Notes: a model not told the origin generated them from the letters alone. DNA of 64,000 nt from Brevibacillus laterosporus DSM 25 (GCF_002706795.1 NZ_CP017705.1:3346501-3410500), one strand, 5' to 3'. Numbered from the stretch's first letter, positions 1 to 8,570 are shown. A program made the numbers and translations.

Positions 1-1235
1 AAAAAGCAGATATGGATGAACACTTGCACTTCTTAGAAGAAGCGAAAAAACGTGACCATCGTAAATTGGGAAAAGAACTAAGCTTGTACATGTTCTCTGA
101 AGAAGCACCAGGTATGCCTTTCTATCTACCAAACGGTATGACGATCCGCAACGAACTGGAGCAATTCTCCCGTCGTTTGCAAGACTTAGCTCTATACGAG
201 GAAGTTCGTACACCATTCATGATGAACCAACGTCTGTGGGAGCAATCCGGTCACTGGGATCACTACCATGAGAATATGTATTTCTCTGAAGTAGACAATA
301 CAACTTTTGCTCTTAAACCGATGAACTGTCCAGGGCACATGCTGATTTATAAAAACGAGATGCATTCTTATCGCGATCTACCAATTCGCTATTCCGAATT
401 TGGACAGGTGCATCGTCATGAGTTCTCTGGAGCATTAAATGGTATGTTACGTGTTCGTACGTTCTGTCAGGATGATGCACATGTCTTCGTGCGTCCTGAT
501 CAAATTGAGGCAGAAATCAAAGGTATGATCCAACTTATTGATAAAATCTACAGCGTATTTGGCTTTAAATACAGTGTAGAGCTATCTACTCGTCCAGAGG
601 ATTCCATGGGTTCTGATGAACTGTGGGATATCGCAGAAAGCTCTTTGAAAAACGTATTAGATGAGCTAGGAATGGAATATGAAATCAATGAAGGCGATGG
701 AGCATTCTACGGTCCTAAAATTGACTTCCAAATTACAGATGCTCTGAAGCGTAGTCACCAATGCGGAACGATTCAGCTAGACTTCCAATTACCTGAAAAG
801 TTCGATCTAAGCTACATTGGTCAAGATAATGAGAAGCATCGTCCGGTTGTCTTGCACCGTGCTATGTATGGTTCACTTGATCGCTTTATCGGTATCCTGG
901 TAGAGCACTATGGTGGAGCGTTCCCTACTTGGCTTGCACCAATGCAAGCTCGTTTGATGACGATTAATGAAGTGCATGTTCCTTATGCAGAAGAAGTACG
1001 CAAGCAATTGCTACAAGCAGGTATTCGTGTCGAATTAGATTCTCGTAACGAAAAAATTGGTTACAAAATCCGCGAAGCTCAAATGCAAAAAATTCCTTAC
1101 ATGCTGGTTATCGGGGAAAAAGAGATGGAAGAGGGAGCTCTATCCGTACGTAAACGTGGAGAAGGCGATCTAGGTAGTAAGCCGGTTGCTGAGGTATTGG
1201 CTCATCTTCAGAACGAGATTTTAGAAAGAAAATAA
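1..1235 (+). CDS. thrS: threonyl-tRNA synthetase, 3' part
   Basis: Charges tRNA-Thr with threonine in the cytoplasm. The reading frame is already open at base 3, so the gene begins left of the window. The TGS and editing domains are lost off the edge, and what remains is the class II catalytic core and the anticodon-binding domain. Visible landmarks are the zinc-ligand segment MNCPGHMLIY, motif 2 around FGQVHRHEFSG, the QCGTIQLDFQ strand, motif 3 near HRAMYGSLDRFIGIL, and a C-terminal anticodon-binding domain from about WLAPMQARLMTI. It ends with TAA just before the promoter of the infC operon. A T-box would be expected upstream but is outside the window. Identity is secure. Confidence 0.97.
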   Translation, partial: KADMDEHLHFLEEAKKRDHRKLGKELSLYMFSEEAPGMPFYLPNGMTIRNELEQFSRRLQDLALYEEVRTPFMMNQRLWEQSGHWDHYHENMYFSEVDNTTFALKPMNCPGHMLIYKNEMHSYRDLPIRYSEFGQVHRHEFSGALNGMLRVRTFCQDDAHVFVRPDQIEAEIKGMIQLIDKIYSVFGFKYSVELSTRPEDSMGSDELWDIAESSLKNVLDELGMEYEINEGDGAFYGPKIDFQITDALKRSHQCGTIQLDFQLPEKFDLSYIGQDNEKHRPVVLHRAMYGSLDRFIGILVEHYGGAFPTWLAPMQARLMTINEVHVPYAEEVRKQLLQAGIRVELDSRNEKIGYKIREAQMQKIPYMLVIGEKEMEEGALSVRKRGEGDLGSKPVAEVLAHLQNEILERK

Positions 1236-1245
1236 GGTACAAAGC

Positions 1246-1274
1246 TTGACAAACACCTAGTTGTTATGTAAAAT
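1246..1274 (+). promoter_or_regulatory. sigma-A type promoter of infC-rpmI-rplT
   Basis: A TTGACA hexamer at 1246-1251 and TAAAAT at 1269-1274 are separated by exactly 17 bases. Transcription would start near 1281, giving a leader of roughly 285 bases before infC. Confidence 0.8.
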
Positions 1275-1280
1275 TACTGG

Positions 1281-1450
1281 GTGTGATAACTTCACATTTC
1301 GAGATTGAAGCAGAAGCGCCCAGCTTCTCACCTGAATCGACGTCTAGCTGGACAGTTGACGGGTCTAACGTATGCAAAGCCTCCGATTCATTCGTTGTTT
1401 TGCTAAAGGTGAGATTAAATGCGGGCGCTATAGCGTCCGCATTTTTATGT
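1281..1450 (+). ncRNA. infC operon leader, probable L20-type autoregulatory leader
   Basis: The transcribed region between the promoter and infC holds no convincing coding sequence. It ends in a 12-bp uninterrupted inverted repeat (1419-1442) followed by TTTTTAT, a strong intrinsic terminator about 120 bases before infC. In Bacillales the infC-rpmI-rplT operon is controlled by ribosomal protein L20 binding its leader and promoting premature termination (Rfam L20_leader). Position and terminator match that scheme. I did not fold the antiterminator and cannot confirm membership of the Rfam family. Confidence 0.65.
1418..1447 (+). terminator. attenuator hairpin in infC leader
   Basis: A 12-bp stem with one G-T pair (1419-1430 with 1431-1442) is followed by a T run. 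It lies inside the leader, so it acts as an attenuator rather than an end-of-operon terminator. Confidence 0.8.
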
Positions 1451-1565
1451 ATGTGGCGGTTGATGACTATTGATCGCCACATGCTTATGAAAAGCTTTCA
1501 ACTATGCATGACCAGCTTTTCTATTATCCGTTTTTGCTCTCGAAAGACTATGGAGGTGGCAAATC

Positions 1566-2090
1566 ATTAGCAAGGATCAAATGTTGGTGAATGAGGCGAT
1601 TCGTGCTCGAGAAGTACGCTTAATTGGTGCTAACGGTGACCAACTAGGTGTAGTACCACTGAGAGAAGCATTACGTATTGCACAAGAATCTGATTTAGAT
1701 CTTGTCAACGTAGCTCCTACAGCAAAACCTCCCGTTTGCCGTATCATGGACTTTGGTAAGTTCAAGTATGAGCAATCGAAAAAGGAGAAAGAAGCTCGCA
1801 AGAACCAAAAAATTGTTGAGCTGAAGGAAGTTCGTTTTTCCTCTAACATTGAGGAACACGATTTCCAAACGAAACTTCGCAATGTGCTAAAGTTTCTGGG
1901 TGAAGAACACAAAGTGAAATGTACGATTCGTTTTCGCGGTCGTGAAATTACCCACTCTGAAATCGGACAACAGGTGCTGGAACGTGTAGCAGCCGCTTGT
2001 GAACAAGTAGCAACGGTTGAACGCAAACCAAAAATCGAAGGTCGTAGCATGATTATGATCTTAGCTCCAACTCCGAAATCGGAAAAATAG
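1566..2090 (+). CDS. infC: translation initiation factor IF-3 (AUU start)
   Basis: IF-3 binds the 30S subunit, checks start codon and initiator tRNA pairing and prevents premature subunit joining. The protein is 174 residues, typical for the family, with the N-domain signature [12 protein letters not shown], the [12 protein letters not shown] motif and the C-terminal [11 protein letters not shown] region. I place the start at the AUU at 1566: it gives the N-terminus (M/I)SKDQMLVNE expected for Bacillales IF-3 and lies 9 bases after GGAGG at 1552-1556. The ATG at 1581 lacks a well-placed ribosome site and would drop five residues. A non-AUG start lets IF-3 repress its own translation, as established in E. 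coli. First gene of infC-rpmI-rplT. Confidence 0.96.
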   Translation: MSKDQMLVNEAIRAREVRLIGANGDQLGVVPLREALRIAQESDLDLVNVAPTAKPPVCRIMDFGKFKYEQSKKEKEARKNQKIVELKEVRFSSNIEEHDFQTKLRNVLKFLGEEHKVKCTIRFRGREITHSEIGQQVLERVAAACEQVATVERKPKIEGRSMIMILAPTPKSEK

Positions 2091-2114
2091 GATACGAGAC
2101 AGGAGGATTTCCCA

Positions 2115-2312
2115 ATGCCTAAAATGAAAACTCACAGTGGAGCAGCAAAACGCTTCAAAAAGACTGGAAGCGGTCGTTTGAAACGTGATTCTGCTTACAC
2201 GAGCCATTTGTTTGCTAACAAGAGCACTAAAGCGAAGCGTCATCTTCGCAAAGGTGGAATGGTTTCTAAAGGGGACCAAAAACGCATTGAGCAAATGATC
2301 ACTTACTTGTAA
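2115..2312 (+). CDS. rpmI: 50S ribosomal protein L35
   Basis: A structural protein of the large ribosomal subunit, 65 residues, very basic. It has the family opening [20 protein letters not shown] and the HLRKGG segment. An AGGAGG site sits about 8 bases before the ATG. It lies between infC and rplT, the universal order, and should be co-transcribed with both. Identity is secure. Confidence 0.98.
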   Translation: MPKMKTHSGAAKRFKKTGSGRLKRDSAYTSHLFANKSTKAKRHLRKGGMVSKGDQKRIEQMITYL

Positions 2313-2350
2313 GATTCATTTCTGCTCATTTTCCGCAACGAAAAATTTTC

Positions 2351-2392
2351 TAGCATGAGCCCCATAAGCGTCTTATATAGACCGCCATGCTA
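2351..2392 (+). promoter_or_regulatory. inverted repeat between rpmI and rplT
   Basis: TAGCATG at 2351-2357 is mirrored by CATGCTA at 2386-2392 across 28 bases, ending about 10 bases before the rplT ribosome site. It could fold in the mRNA ahead of rplT. Whether it regulates rplT is unknown. Confidence 0.4.
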
Positions 2393-2412
2393 CAGATCAG
2401 GAGGAATTGATT

Positions 2413-2772
2413 ATGCCAAGAGTAAAAGGTGGCATTGTGACACGTCGTCGTCATAAGAAAATCTTGAAATTAGCCAAAGGTTACTTTGGTTCTAAACACC
2501 GTCTGTTTAAATCCGCTAATGCACAAGTAATGAAGTCCCTGATGTACGCGTATCGTGACCGTCGTCAGAAAAAACGTGACTTCCGCAAATTGTGGATCAC
2601 TCGTATCAACGCACAAGCTCGCATGAATGGTCTTTCTTACAGCCGTTTAATGCACGGTTTGAAACTAGCTGGTGTTGAAGTAAACCGCAAAATGTTGGCT
2701 GATCTAGCTGTTAACGATAAAGCTGCTTTCAACGACATTGCTACAGTTGCTAAAAGCAAATTGAACGCGTAA
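2413..2772 (+). CDS. rplT: 50S ribosomal protein L20
   Basis: An early-assembly protein of the 50S subunit and the known autorepressor of this operon in Bacillus. It has 119 residues and the family signatures [21 protein letters not shown], split between an extended basic N-terminal tail and a globular C-terminal half with [19 protein letters not shown]. The chosen ATG at 2413 follows GGAGGA at 2400-2405. An in-frame ATG two codons earlier is too close to that site. The gene is followed directly by the operon terminator. Identity is secure. Confidence 0.98.
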   Translation: MPRVKGGIVTRRRHKKILKLAKGYFGSKHRLFKSANAQVMKSLMYAYRDRRQKKRDFRKLWITRINAQARMNGLSYSRLMHGLKLAGVEVNRKMLADLAVNDKAAFNDIATVAKSKLNA

Positions 2773-2788
2773 TAACGTTCTTTTAGAA

Positions 2789-2820
2789 AAGGTTGTCGAG
2801 TTTACTCGGCAGCCTTTTTT
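2789..2820 (+). terminator. terminator of infC-rpmI-rplT
   Basis: A 12-bp stem (2789-2800 with 2805-2816, two G-T pairs) with a 4-base loop and a T run ending at 2820, 17 bases after the rplT stop. Confidence 0.9.
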
Positions 2821-2842
2821 GATTGATGCGAAAGAAAACCAC

Positions 2843-2871
2843 TTGACATCGTTTAAAGTGTCTGATAATTT
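2843..2871 (+). promoter_or_regulatory. promoter of metI-metC
   Basis: TTGACA at 2843-2848 is followed 17 bases on by TAATTT with an extended TG element (TG at 2863-2864). GATAAT at 2864-2869 is an alternative -10 with 15-base spacing. Either start lies just before the S-box aptamer. Confidence 0.65.
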
Positions 2872-2901
2872 TAGAATCAACACAAATTGAATAGCATGAC
2901 T

Positions 2902-3070
2902 TCTTATCCAGAGAGGCGGAGGGACTGGCCCGTTGATGCCCGGCAACCACTTGTAAATTGCAAGATGGTGCTAATTCCTGCAGGACATTTATGTTCTGAA
3001 AGATGAGAAGGTTTGCTTACGGATTTCTTTGCGTAGCCAAAGCCTTCTTTCATCGAAAGAGGGCTTTTTT
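2902..3070 (+). ncRNA. SAM-I (S-box) riboswitch with terminator
   Basis: The aptamer at about 2902-3010 has the canonical conserved blocks: AGAGAGGCGGAGGGACTGGC, then GATGCCCGGCAACC, then GGTGCTAATTCCTGC, then GAAAGATGAGAAG, whose end pairs with TTCTTATC at the 5' side to close P1. The expression platform is a terminator at 3039-3070 (13-bp stem plus TTTTTT), 38 bases before metI. S-adenosylmethionine binding is known to favour the terminator, switching off methionine biosynthesis. Note that the gene start lies downstream of a full terminator. Confidence 0.96.
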
Positions 3071-3108
3071 GTTTGGAAATAAAGGCGAGATAGAGGAGTG
3101 GAATCAGG

Positions 3109-4272
3109 ATGCATATTGACACACGTTTGGCACAGATTGGGGTAGGGAAGGACAAAACAACGGGATCGCTCAGTTTTCCGATCTATCATGCAACAGCTTA
3201 CCGACATCCAGCGTTGGGTGAAAGCACAGGATTTGATTATACAAGGACGGCTAATCCAACACGCACGGTACTTGAGGAGGCAATCGCTAATTTAGAGGGA
3301 GGAGACGGTGGCTTTGCCTGCTCTTCAGGAATGGCAGCGATACAGACAATTTTGGGTTTGTTTTCTTATGGCGACCATTTAGTTGTCTCACTCGATCTAT
3401 ATGGTGGGACGTATCGATTATTTGAGCAAATTATGAAACGATACGGTGTTACTTGCATGTATGTTGATATGTGTCAGCCGGAGCTAGTGGAAGCTGCTAT
3501 TACTAGTCAAACACGAGCGTTGTTCATAGAAACCCCTACCAATCCCCTTATGCAAATCACCGATTTGAGATGCATGCTTGATATTGCCAAACGCTATCAA
3601 TTGTTGTCTATTGTTGACAATACATTTATGACTCCCTATTATCAGCGACCGTTGGAGTTAGGAGCAGATATCGTCTTTCACAGTGCTACGAAGTATTTAG
3701 CTGGACATAATGATGTGCTATCTGGATTGATCGTGACGAAGGGCACTGAGCTGACCGAAAAGATCGGTTTTTTGCATAATTCCATTGGAGCGGTACTTGG
3801 TCCACAGGATTGCTGGTTGGTGATGCGTGGATTAAAAACCTTGGCATTGCGTATGGATCGTCATCAATCAAATGCTATTGCTGTCGTTGAATTTTTGCAA
3901 GCTCATCCAGCGGTGTCAGAAGTCTTTTACCCTGGATTACCCACCCATCCGGGGTATGACAGTCAGACGGAGCAAGCAAGTGGTTACAGTGGAATGGTTT
4001 CCTTTCGCATCAAGGAACAATCTTTGGTCGCTATCTTTTTAAAGCAATTACAAATCGTTTCATTTGCGGAAAGTCTAGGCGGTGTAGAATCCTTATGCAC
4101 CTATCCGGCTACACAGACACATGCAGATATTCCAGTAGAAGTACGAGAACAGGTAGGAGTTTGCAACCGATTACTACGCCTATCAGTGGGAATTGAGCAT
4201 CCTGATGATTTGATCGCTGATTTAAAATTTGCCTTGGATAAATGTTTACAAATAGAGGAGTGTATCCGATGA
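3109..4272 (+). CDS. metI: cystathionine gamma-synthase / O-acetylhomoserine thiolyase
   Basis: A cytoplasmic PLP enzyme joining an activated homoserine ester to cysteine (or sulfide) to make cystathionine (or homocysteine). It has 387 residues and the Cys/Met metabolism fold: YTRTANPTR near residue 45, the substrate-loop SSGMAAIQ, PLP-contact VDNTFMTPYYQRPLE, and the PLP lysine in HSATKYLAGHND (K195). First gene of metI-metC under the S-box, overlapping metC by 4 bases (ATGA), the same arrangement as B. subtilis metI-metC. Close relatives include cystathionine gamma-lyases; the S-box and order favour the biosynthetic role. Confidence 0.9.
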   Translation: MHIDTRLAQIGVGKDKTTGSLSFPIYHATAYRHPALGESTGFDYTRTANPTRTVLEEAIANLEGGDGGFACSSGMAAIQTILGLFSYGDHLVVSLDLYGGTYRLFEQIMKRYGVTCMYVDMCQPELVEAAITSQTRALFIETPTNPLMQITDLRCMLDIAKRYQLLSIVDNTFMTPYYQRPLELGADIVFHSATKYLAGHNDVLSGLIVTKGTELTEKIGFLHNSIGAVLGPQDCWLVMRGLKTLALRMDRHQSNAIAVVEFLQAHPAVSEVFYPGLPTHPGYDSQTEQASGYSGMVSFRIKEQSLVAIFLKQLQIVSFAESLGGVESLCTYPATQTHADIPVEVREQVGVCNRLLRLSVGIEHPDDLIADLKFALDKCLQIEECIR

Positions 4273-5435
4273 ATTTTGCAACCAAAATCCTTCATGGTAC
4301 GTGTGGAATGGATCGTGTGACGGGAGCATCAAGTATCCCAATCTACCAAGCCTCTACTTTTCATCAATATGATATTGACCAGCCTGGTACCTACGATTAC
4401 GCAAGATCAGGAAACCCCACACGGCAGGCGTTAGAGGAAACGATTGCCGCGTTAGAAGGGGGAGAGCGGGGATTTGCTTTTTCATCAGGAATGGCTGCTA
4501 TTTCCAGCGTATTTCTGTTATTTTCAAGTGGCGATCACTTAGTAGTAGCAGAAGATGTCTATGGTGGGACATTTCGCTTTTTAACAACCGTGCTCGAACG
4601 GATGCAAATAGAAGTGACCTTTGTGGATACGACTCAATTGCCTTTGGTAAAGGCAGCGATTCAATCTAACACGAGGGCAATATTTTTAGAAACACCCTCA
4701 AATCCGACGTTAAAGGTGACTGATTTGCGAGGAGTAATTGCCATTGCTAAACGTCATGGGCTACTAACCATCGTGGACAATACTTTTTTGACTCCATACT
4801 ACCAACGACCACTGGAGTTAGGAGCTGATATTGTACTGCATAGTGCTACCAAGTTTATCGGCGGACATAGTGATGTGGTAGCAGGTCTGGCGGTGACGAA
4901 AACAAAGGAACTAGGACAAAAATTATATGCCATTCAAAATGGATTTGGCGCCATTCTTGGCGTGCAGGATAGCTGGCTAGTGATGCGGGGCTTAAAAACA
5001 TTAAAGGCACGTTTGGATATTTCAACCCGAAACGCAGCGGTTGTAGCCGATCATTTAGCAGAGCATCCTTTGGTCAAAAATGTTTATTATACTGGTTTGT
5101 CCACCCATGTTGGACATAAAGTACAAGAGACTCAAGCAAATGGACACGGAGCAGTTCTTTCGTTTGACTTGGGGAGCCGAGCACGTGTGAAAGCTTTATT
5201 TGAAAATGTACAATATGCTCTTGTAGGAGTTAGCCTTGGCGGAGTAGAGAGTATTTTATCCTACCCAGCGCAGATGTCACATGCAGCTATGCCGAAAGCC
5301 GAGCGAGAAAAGCGGGGCATTACGGATGGATTAGTAAGGCTATCGCTTGGAATAGAGGATGTAACGGACGTGTTGGCTGATTTAGAGAGAGGATTGAAAG
5401 CGGGGGAGAAAGTAGAGGAGCAAGTGAACGTGTAG
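4269..5435 (+). CDS. metC: cystathionine beta-lyase
   Basis: Cleaves cystathionine to homocysteine, pyruvate and ammonia; PLP-dependent and cytoplasmic. The protein has 388 residues and is paralogous to the preceding gene: YDYARSGNPTR, SSGMAAISS, VDNTFLTPYYQRPLE and the PLP lysine in HSATKFIGGHSD (K195). I start it at the ATG at 4269, which overlaps the metI stop as ATGA and follows AGAGGAG. A longer in-frame start at 4242 lies inside metI and lacks a site. A strong terminator follows, so the operon is two genes. The MetI versus MetC split follows gene order in Bacillus; activity cannot be read from the sequence alone. Confidence 0.88.
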   Translation: MNFATKILHGTCGMDRVTGASSIPIYQASTFHQYDIDQPGTYDYARSGNPTRQALEETIAALEGGERGFAFSSGMAAISSVFLLFSSGDHLVVAEDVYGGTFRFLTTVLERMQIEVTFVDTTQLPLVKAAIQSNTRAIFLETPSNPTLKVTDLRGVIAIAKRHGLLTIVDNTFLTPYYQRPLELGADIVLHSATKFIGGHSDVVAGLAVTKTKELGQKLYAIQNGFGAILGVQDSWLVMRGLKTLKARLDISTRNAAVVADHLAEHPLVKNVYYTGLSTHVGHKVQETQANGHGAVLSFDLGSRARVKALFENVQYALVGVSLGGVESILSYPAQMSHAAMPKAEREKRGITDGLVRLSLGIEDVTDVLADLERGLKAGEKVEEQVNV

Positions 5436-5478
5436 GATTGATAGAACTATGTAAATGCTGTCTTGATGGTTTGAAAGG

Positions 5479-5508
5479 AACCCTCTTTTTTAATAAAAGG
5501 GGGTTTTA
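5479..5508 (+). terminator. terminator of metI-metC
   Basis: An 11-bp stem of AACCCTCTTTT with AAAAGGGGGTT, followed by TT, 44 bases after the metC stop. Confidence 0.85.
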
Positions 5509-5540
5509 AGCAATGGATTAAAAAAATAAACGAGAACATA

Positions 5541-5591
5541 AGGAAATCCAGCCCCTCTCTGACATGCTATCAGACTTAGCTGGATTTCTTT
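5541..5591 (-). terminator. terminator hairpin after the small minus-strand gene
   Basis: GGAAATCCAGC at 5542-5552 pairs with GCTGGATTT at 5579-5587. It sits just beyond the stop of the 5598-5804 gene; the T run on that strand is modest, so it may act in both directions. Confidence 0.55.
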
Positions 5592-5597
5592 ATAGTG

Positions 5598-5804
5598 TTA
5601 GGAAATAGCGAACACGTACCCCTTACCTTTTTCTACATATTTTTTTTCGAGTAAGGTACTTGTTTTTATCGTGGGAGCTGGGTGATATTGACGCTTGGTA
5701 AGTGCATGAGCGGTGTGAAAGGCTGCCTCTTCCGTTTCCGCAATAACAGCAGCTACCAGACTTTTGTCCTCGGTTGTGACGATCTCGACATGGTATAAAA
5801 ACAT
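5598..5804 (-). CDS. small conserved protein, DUF3906-like
   Basis: A 68-residue soluble protein of unknown function. It opens MFLYHVEIVTTED and carries the spaced ETEEAAFHTA segment and a C-terminal LLEKKYVEKGKGYVFAI strand, which I recall as the layout of the DUF3906 family of short Bacillales proteins. An AGAGGGGA site precedes the ATG. It lies 97 bases downstream of the sulfite/nitrite reductase gene on the same strand, so the two may be co-transcribed, and a hairpin follows. No catalytic motif is visible. The family name is from memory and needs a profile search. Confidence 0.65.
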   Translation of the reverse strand: MFLYHVEIVTTEDKSLVAAVIAETEEAAFHTAHALTKRQYHPAPTIKTSTLLEKKYVEKGKGYVFAIS

Positions 5805-5901
5805 GAATGTCCCCTCTTTTCTTACTTGCTGAGTTCAAAAGCGTTGCCAAACAGTCAGCCGTGTTAGACTGCCACTTTCTAGCAAATCAACCTAGTATTC
5901 T

Positions 5902-7527
5902 TTACACACTTACACTTGCAATAATTTGTGTAAAATGCTCCTGGATGTTGGCGGTTCCGAACCTACGAGCGAACTGGTGGAACTTTTCTCCAGATTCCCG
6001 ATTGGTTTTAAATAATTCCACTAGTTGAGCGATAACAGGAGCTACTCGATCTGCGACAACACGCCCCTTTAGACGACTGTTAAATTGGGCATCTGGCCCA
6101 AGACTGCCCCCAACGAAAAAATCATAGGCGTCTACCGTTCCTTCTGCCGTTTTAACCAAAGAGCCTTGCAGTCCAATATCGGCTATTTGCTGCTGACCAC
6201 AGGAATTGGGACATCCAATCATGTGGATTCTTATTGGTGTATCAATTTCCACATGTTCATCTAGCCAGTGAGCGATAGAAGCCATCCGTGCTTTTGTCTC
6301 AACGATTGCCAAATTGCAAAATTCATTGCCCGTACAGGAAACAGCATGCCCAATAAATGTTCGTGGTGTAGGGGAATAACGTGTGAGCAAGGTTTCTGCA
6401 AGTAAGGAATCCAAATGTTTGTGGGGAATGTTTGGCAGGATTATATTTTGAGAATTCGTAGTCCGTATAGAGCCATTTCCATAACGGTCGGCTAAATCGG
6501 CCAACTCGGCTAAATCCTCAGCAGTGAGTCGTCCCACAGGCAATAGTAGTCCTACATAATGTAAACCTGGCTGTTTTTGCTTATGAACACCAGTAAAGTA
6601 GCCTGCATTCCAGCCAACTGTCCGATCTTCTCCACGTTCTTCTAATGGTCCAGTCAATTCTAATAATTTCTCAGTAAATTTTTCAGGACCCCAATCAGCA
6701 ATTAAAAATTTAAGACGAGCCTGATGTCTCTTCTCACGATACCCATAATCTCGAAAAATACGTGTCACAGCATCTGCTACCTGTACGACTTCTGTAGGCA
6801 AAACAAAGATAGGTAACTGCTTTGCTAGATAAGGCTTGGCAGACAAACCGCCGCCTACCCAGACATGAAAGCCAGCCTGTTCTTGACCATTTATGATTTT
6901 AGACGCAGGAGTAAAAGCGAGGTCATTTATTTCTGCATGTCCGGTATTATAGATGTTTGCTGAAATGGATAATTTATATTTTCGTGGGAGGTTTGAGAAT
7001 TCAGGATTTAATAAAAAGTGCTCTTCTAGTTGTTGTACAAGGGGTTCGGTATCCATAAGTTCGTAAGGGTCAATACCTGAGAGTGGATTTCCGACAATCG
7101 TACGTGGAACATCTCCGCAAGCCTCATAAGAGAATAACCCTACATGCTCTAAGCGATCAAATATATCTGGAAGGTCAGGAGTTGTCAGCCAATGAAATTG
7201 CACCGCTTGTCGTGTTGTGATATCAACTAAATTTCGACCGTATTCCCGACTGATGTCTGCGAGAGCTCTTGCTTGATCTGCACGTAAAATCCCTCCTGGA
7301 ATACGGACTCTCATCATAAAAAAACCGTTTCCTTTAGGTTTTTGTTCGTAGATTCCTGCCCATTTAAAAAAGGCGAGGTCGTCAGCGGAAAACGCCTGAT
7401 ATCCTTTTGAGCCGAGTCTTCGTATGATCTCGATAATATCTAAGCCATCTCGTTCTAATTTTGTTAGTTCAAATGCATGTAATTTACTCTTATCTGCTTC
7501 CCAAGGGCGAGATTGTTGATCGCTCAT
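5902..7527 (-). CDS. siroheme [4Fe-4S] sulfite/nitrite reductase (NirA/Sir type)
   Basis: A 541-residue ferredoxin-dependent six-electron reductase. The siroheme-Fe4S4 ligands are visible as C398-x5-C404 (CTGNEFC) and C439-x3-C443 (CPNSC), set between two ferredoxin-like half domains (around 50-120 and 300-370). ATG at 7527 is preferred because GGGAGG at 7538-7543 lies 10 bases ahead; the in-frame TTG at 7533 is too close. The gene is divergent from cysH-sat, which argues that it reduces sulfite to sulfide in assimilatory sulfate reduction. The same family also reduces nitrite, so I give no symbol. No siroheme synthesis gene is nearby. Confidence 0.9.
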   Translation of the reverse strand: MSDQQSRPWEADKSKLHAFELTKLERDGLDIIEIIRRLGSKGYQAFSADDLAFFKWAGIYEQKPKGNGFFMMRVRIPGGILRADQARALADISREYGRNLVDITTRQAVQFHWLTTPDLPDIFDRLEHVGLFSYEACGDVPRTIVGNPLSGIDPYELMDTEPLVQQLEEHFLLNPEFSNLPRKYKLSISANIYNTGHAEINDLAFTPASKIINGQEQAGFHVWVGGGLSAKPYLAKQLPIFVLPTEVVQVADAVTRIFRDYGYREKRHQARLKFLIADWGPEKFTEKLLELTGPLEERGEDRTVGWNAGYFTGVHKQKQPGLHYVGLLLPVGRLTAEDLAELADLADRYGNGSIRTTNSQNIILPNIPHKHLDSLLAETLLTRYSPTPRTFIGHAVSCTGNEFCNLAIVETKARMASIAHWLDEHVEIDTPIRIHMIGCPNSCGQQQIADIGLQGSLVKTAEGTVDAYDFFVGGSLGPDAQFNSRLKGRVVADRVAPVIAQLVELFKTNRESGEKFHQFARRFGTANIQEHFTQIIASVSV

Positions 7528-7580
7528 TTTCAATGATCCTCCCTTAATTCATATTATTTTTGTCGGAATACTTTGAACTG

Positions 7581-7609
7581 AGTATAACCGCTGGATACAA
7601 CAAGGTCAA
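7581..7609 (-). promoter_or_regulatory. promoter of the sulfite/nitrite reductase gene
   Basis: On the minus strand TTGACC (7609-7604) and TATACT (7586-7581) are 17 bases apart. It is divergent from the cysH promoter; the two -35 hexamers are only 24 bases apart, so one regulator could control both. Confidence 0.75.
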
Positions 7610-7633
7610 CGAGAAAAAACAAAATAGTTTGAA

Positions 7634-7662
7634 TTGACACAACAAAAATAAATGACTATGAT
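7634..7662 (+). promoter_or_regulatory. promoter of cysH-sat
   Basis: TTGACA at 7634-7639 and TATGAT at 7657-7662 with a 17-base spacer. The start would be near 7669, leaving a leader of about 160 bases. Confidence 0.8.
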
Positions 7663-7668
7663 GTAGGG

Positions 7669-7827
7669 CAAATGCTTATAAATCCTACTTTACAACTTGG
7701 TTTTAAGTCTCAGGAACTTGTCTATCCTCTGGTGTAAGTGATCTGTGCAATCTGAGTAGGCAAGTATCCTTGAGGGAGCGTGCGACATAAGATGAGTAGG
7801 TGAATGCTGAGGAGGAGAGGTAGAGAA
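7669..7827 (+). promoter_or_regulatory. structured 5' leader of cysH
   Basis: The leader contains a long-range stem, 7709-7720 with 7761-7774 (12 against 14 bases, two bulged), enclosing 40 bases. No known riboswitch signature was recognised and there is no terminator T run. It ends in a purine-rich ribosome site (GGAGGAGAGG) ahead of the cysH ATG. Confidence 0.4.
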
Positions 7828-8520
7828 ATGAACAAATTGACATTGCATGAGATTGAACTGTTGGCCAATCGGTTTGAGCATGCGGAAGCAGAAGAATTGC
7901 TCGCTTGGGCAACAGAAATCTATGGTGCCAAAATTGTACTTGCATCTAGCTTCGGGGCTGAGGATGTGGTGCTAATTGATATGCTGCAAACAATGGCACC
8001 AGAAACGCCTGTATTTTATCTGGATACAAATAAACACTTTAAAGAGACGTACGAAACTCGCGATCGACTTGAGGAGCATTACTCTACCTCTTTTATTAGG
8101 GTTTCACCGTTACTAACCTTAGAAGAACAGAGTACACAGTATGGAGACGAACTATGGAAAAGCAATCCTACAGCCTGTTGTAACATTCGGAAGGTAGAGC
8201 CACTAAAACGTATTTTGAGCAACTATGATGCGTGGATTACAGGAATTCGTCGTGATCAGGCTCCAACGCGTGCCAACAGCAAAAAGATAGAGTGGGATGA
8301 GAAATTTGGTCTTGTAAAATGTAATCCGCTAGCAGCATGGACGAGTGAGGATGTATGGACATATATCCGCAAACATGAGGTTATTTACAATCCACTACAC
8401 GACCGGTATTATCCTAGCGTTGGTTGTTCTGTCTGTACTCGTGTGGTGCTCCCCGGAGAAGACCCTCGTGCGGGGCGTTGGTCAGGTTTTGAAAAAACGG
8501 AGTGTGGTTTACACAAATAA
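7828..8520 (+). CDS. cysH: APS/PAPS reductase
   Basis: Reduces adenylyl-sulfate (or its 3'-phospho form) to sulfite using thioredoxin; cytoplasmic. It has 230 residues with the nucleotide-binding [14 protein letters not shown] near 45-55, the R/LDT strand [10 protein letters not shown]117-C118 and C200-x2-C203, and the catalytic ECGLH at the C-terminus. The two cysteine pairs mark the [4Fe-4S] type, which usually prefers APS. ATG at 7828 is chosen because a GGAGGAGAGG site lies just before it; a longer in-frame ATG at 7804 overlaps that site. sat follows 50 bases on. Confidence 0.93.
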   Translation: MNKLTLHEIELLANRFEHAEAEELLAWATEIYGAKIVLASSFGAEDVVLIDMLQTMAPETPVFYLDTNKHFKETYETRDRLEEHYSTSFIRVSPLLTLEEQSTQYGDELWKSNPTACCNIRKVEPLKRILSNYDAWITGIRRDQAPTRANSKKIEWDEKFGLVKCNPLAAWTSEDVWTYIRKHEVIYNPLHDRYYPSVGCSVCTRVVLPGEDPRAGRWSGFEKTECGLHK

Positions 8521-8570
8521 TTACATGCATAAAGACTACAGTGAGGTATAGTGAGGAACGCGTAGAAAGG

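Noticed and set aside
1264-1570. Overlapping short frames on both strands before infC
   Set aside because: They fall in the leader RNA and attenuator; none has a ribosome site or family resemblance.
5436-5597. Hairpins as an insertion-sequence remnant
   Set aside because: Both repeats are terminators by form; no transposase or target duplication is seen.
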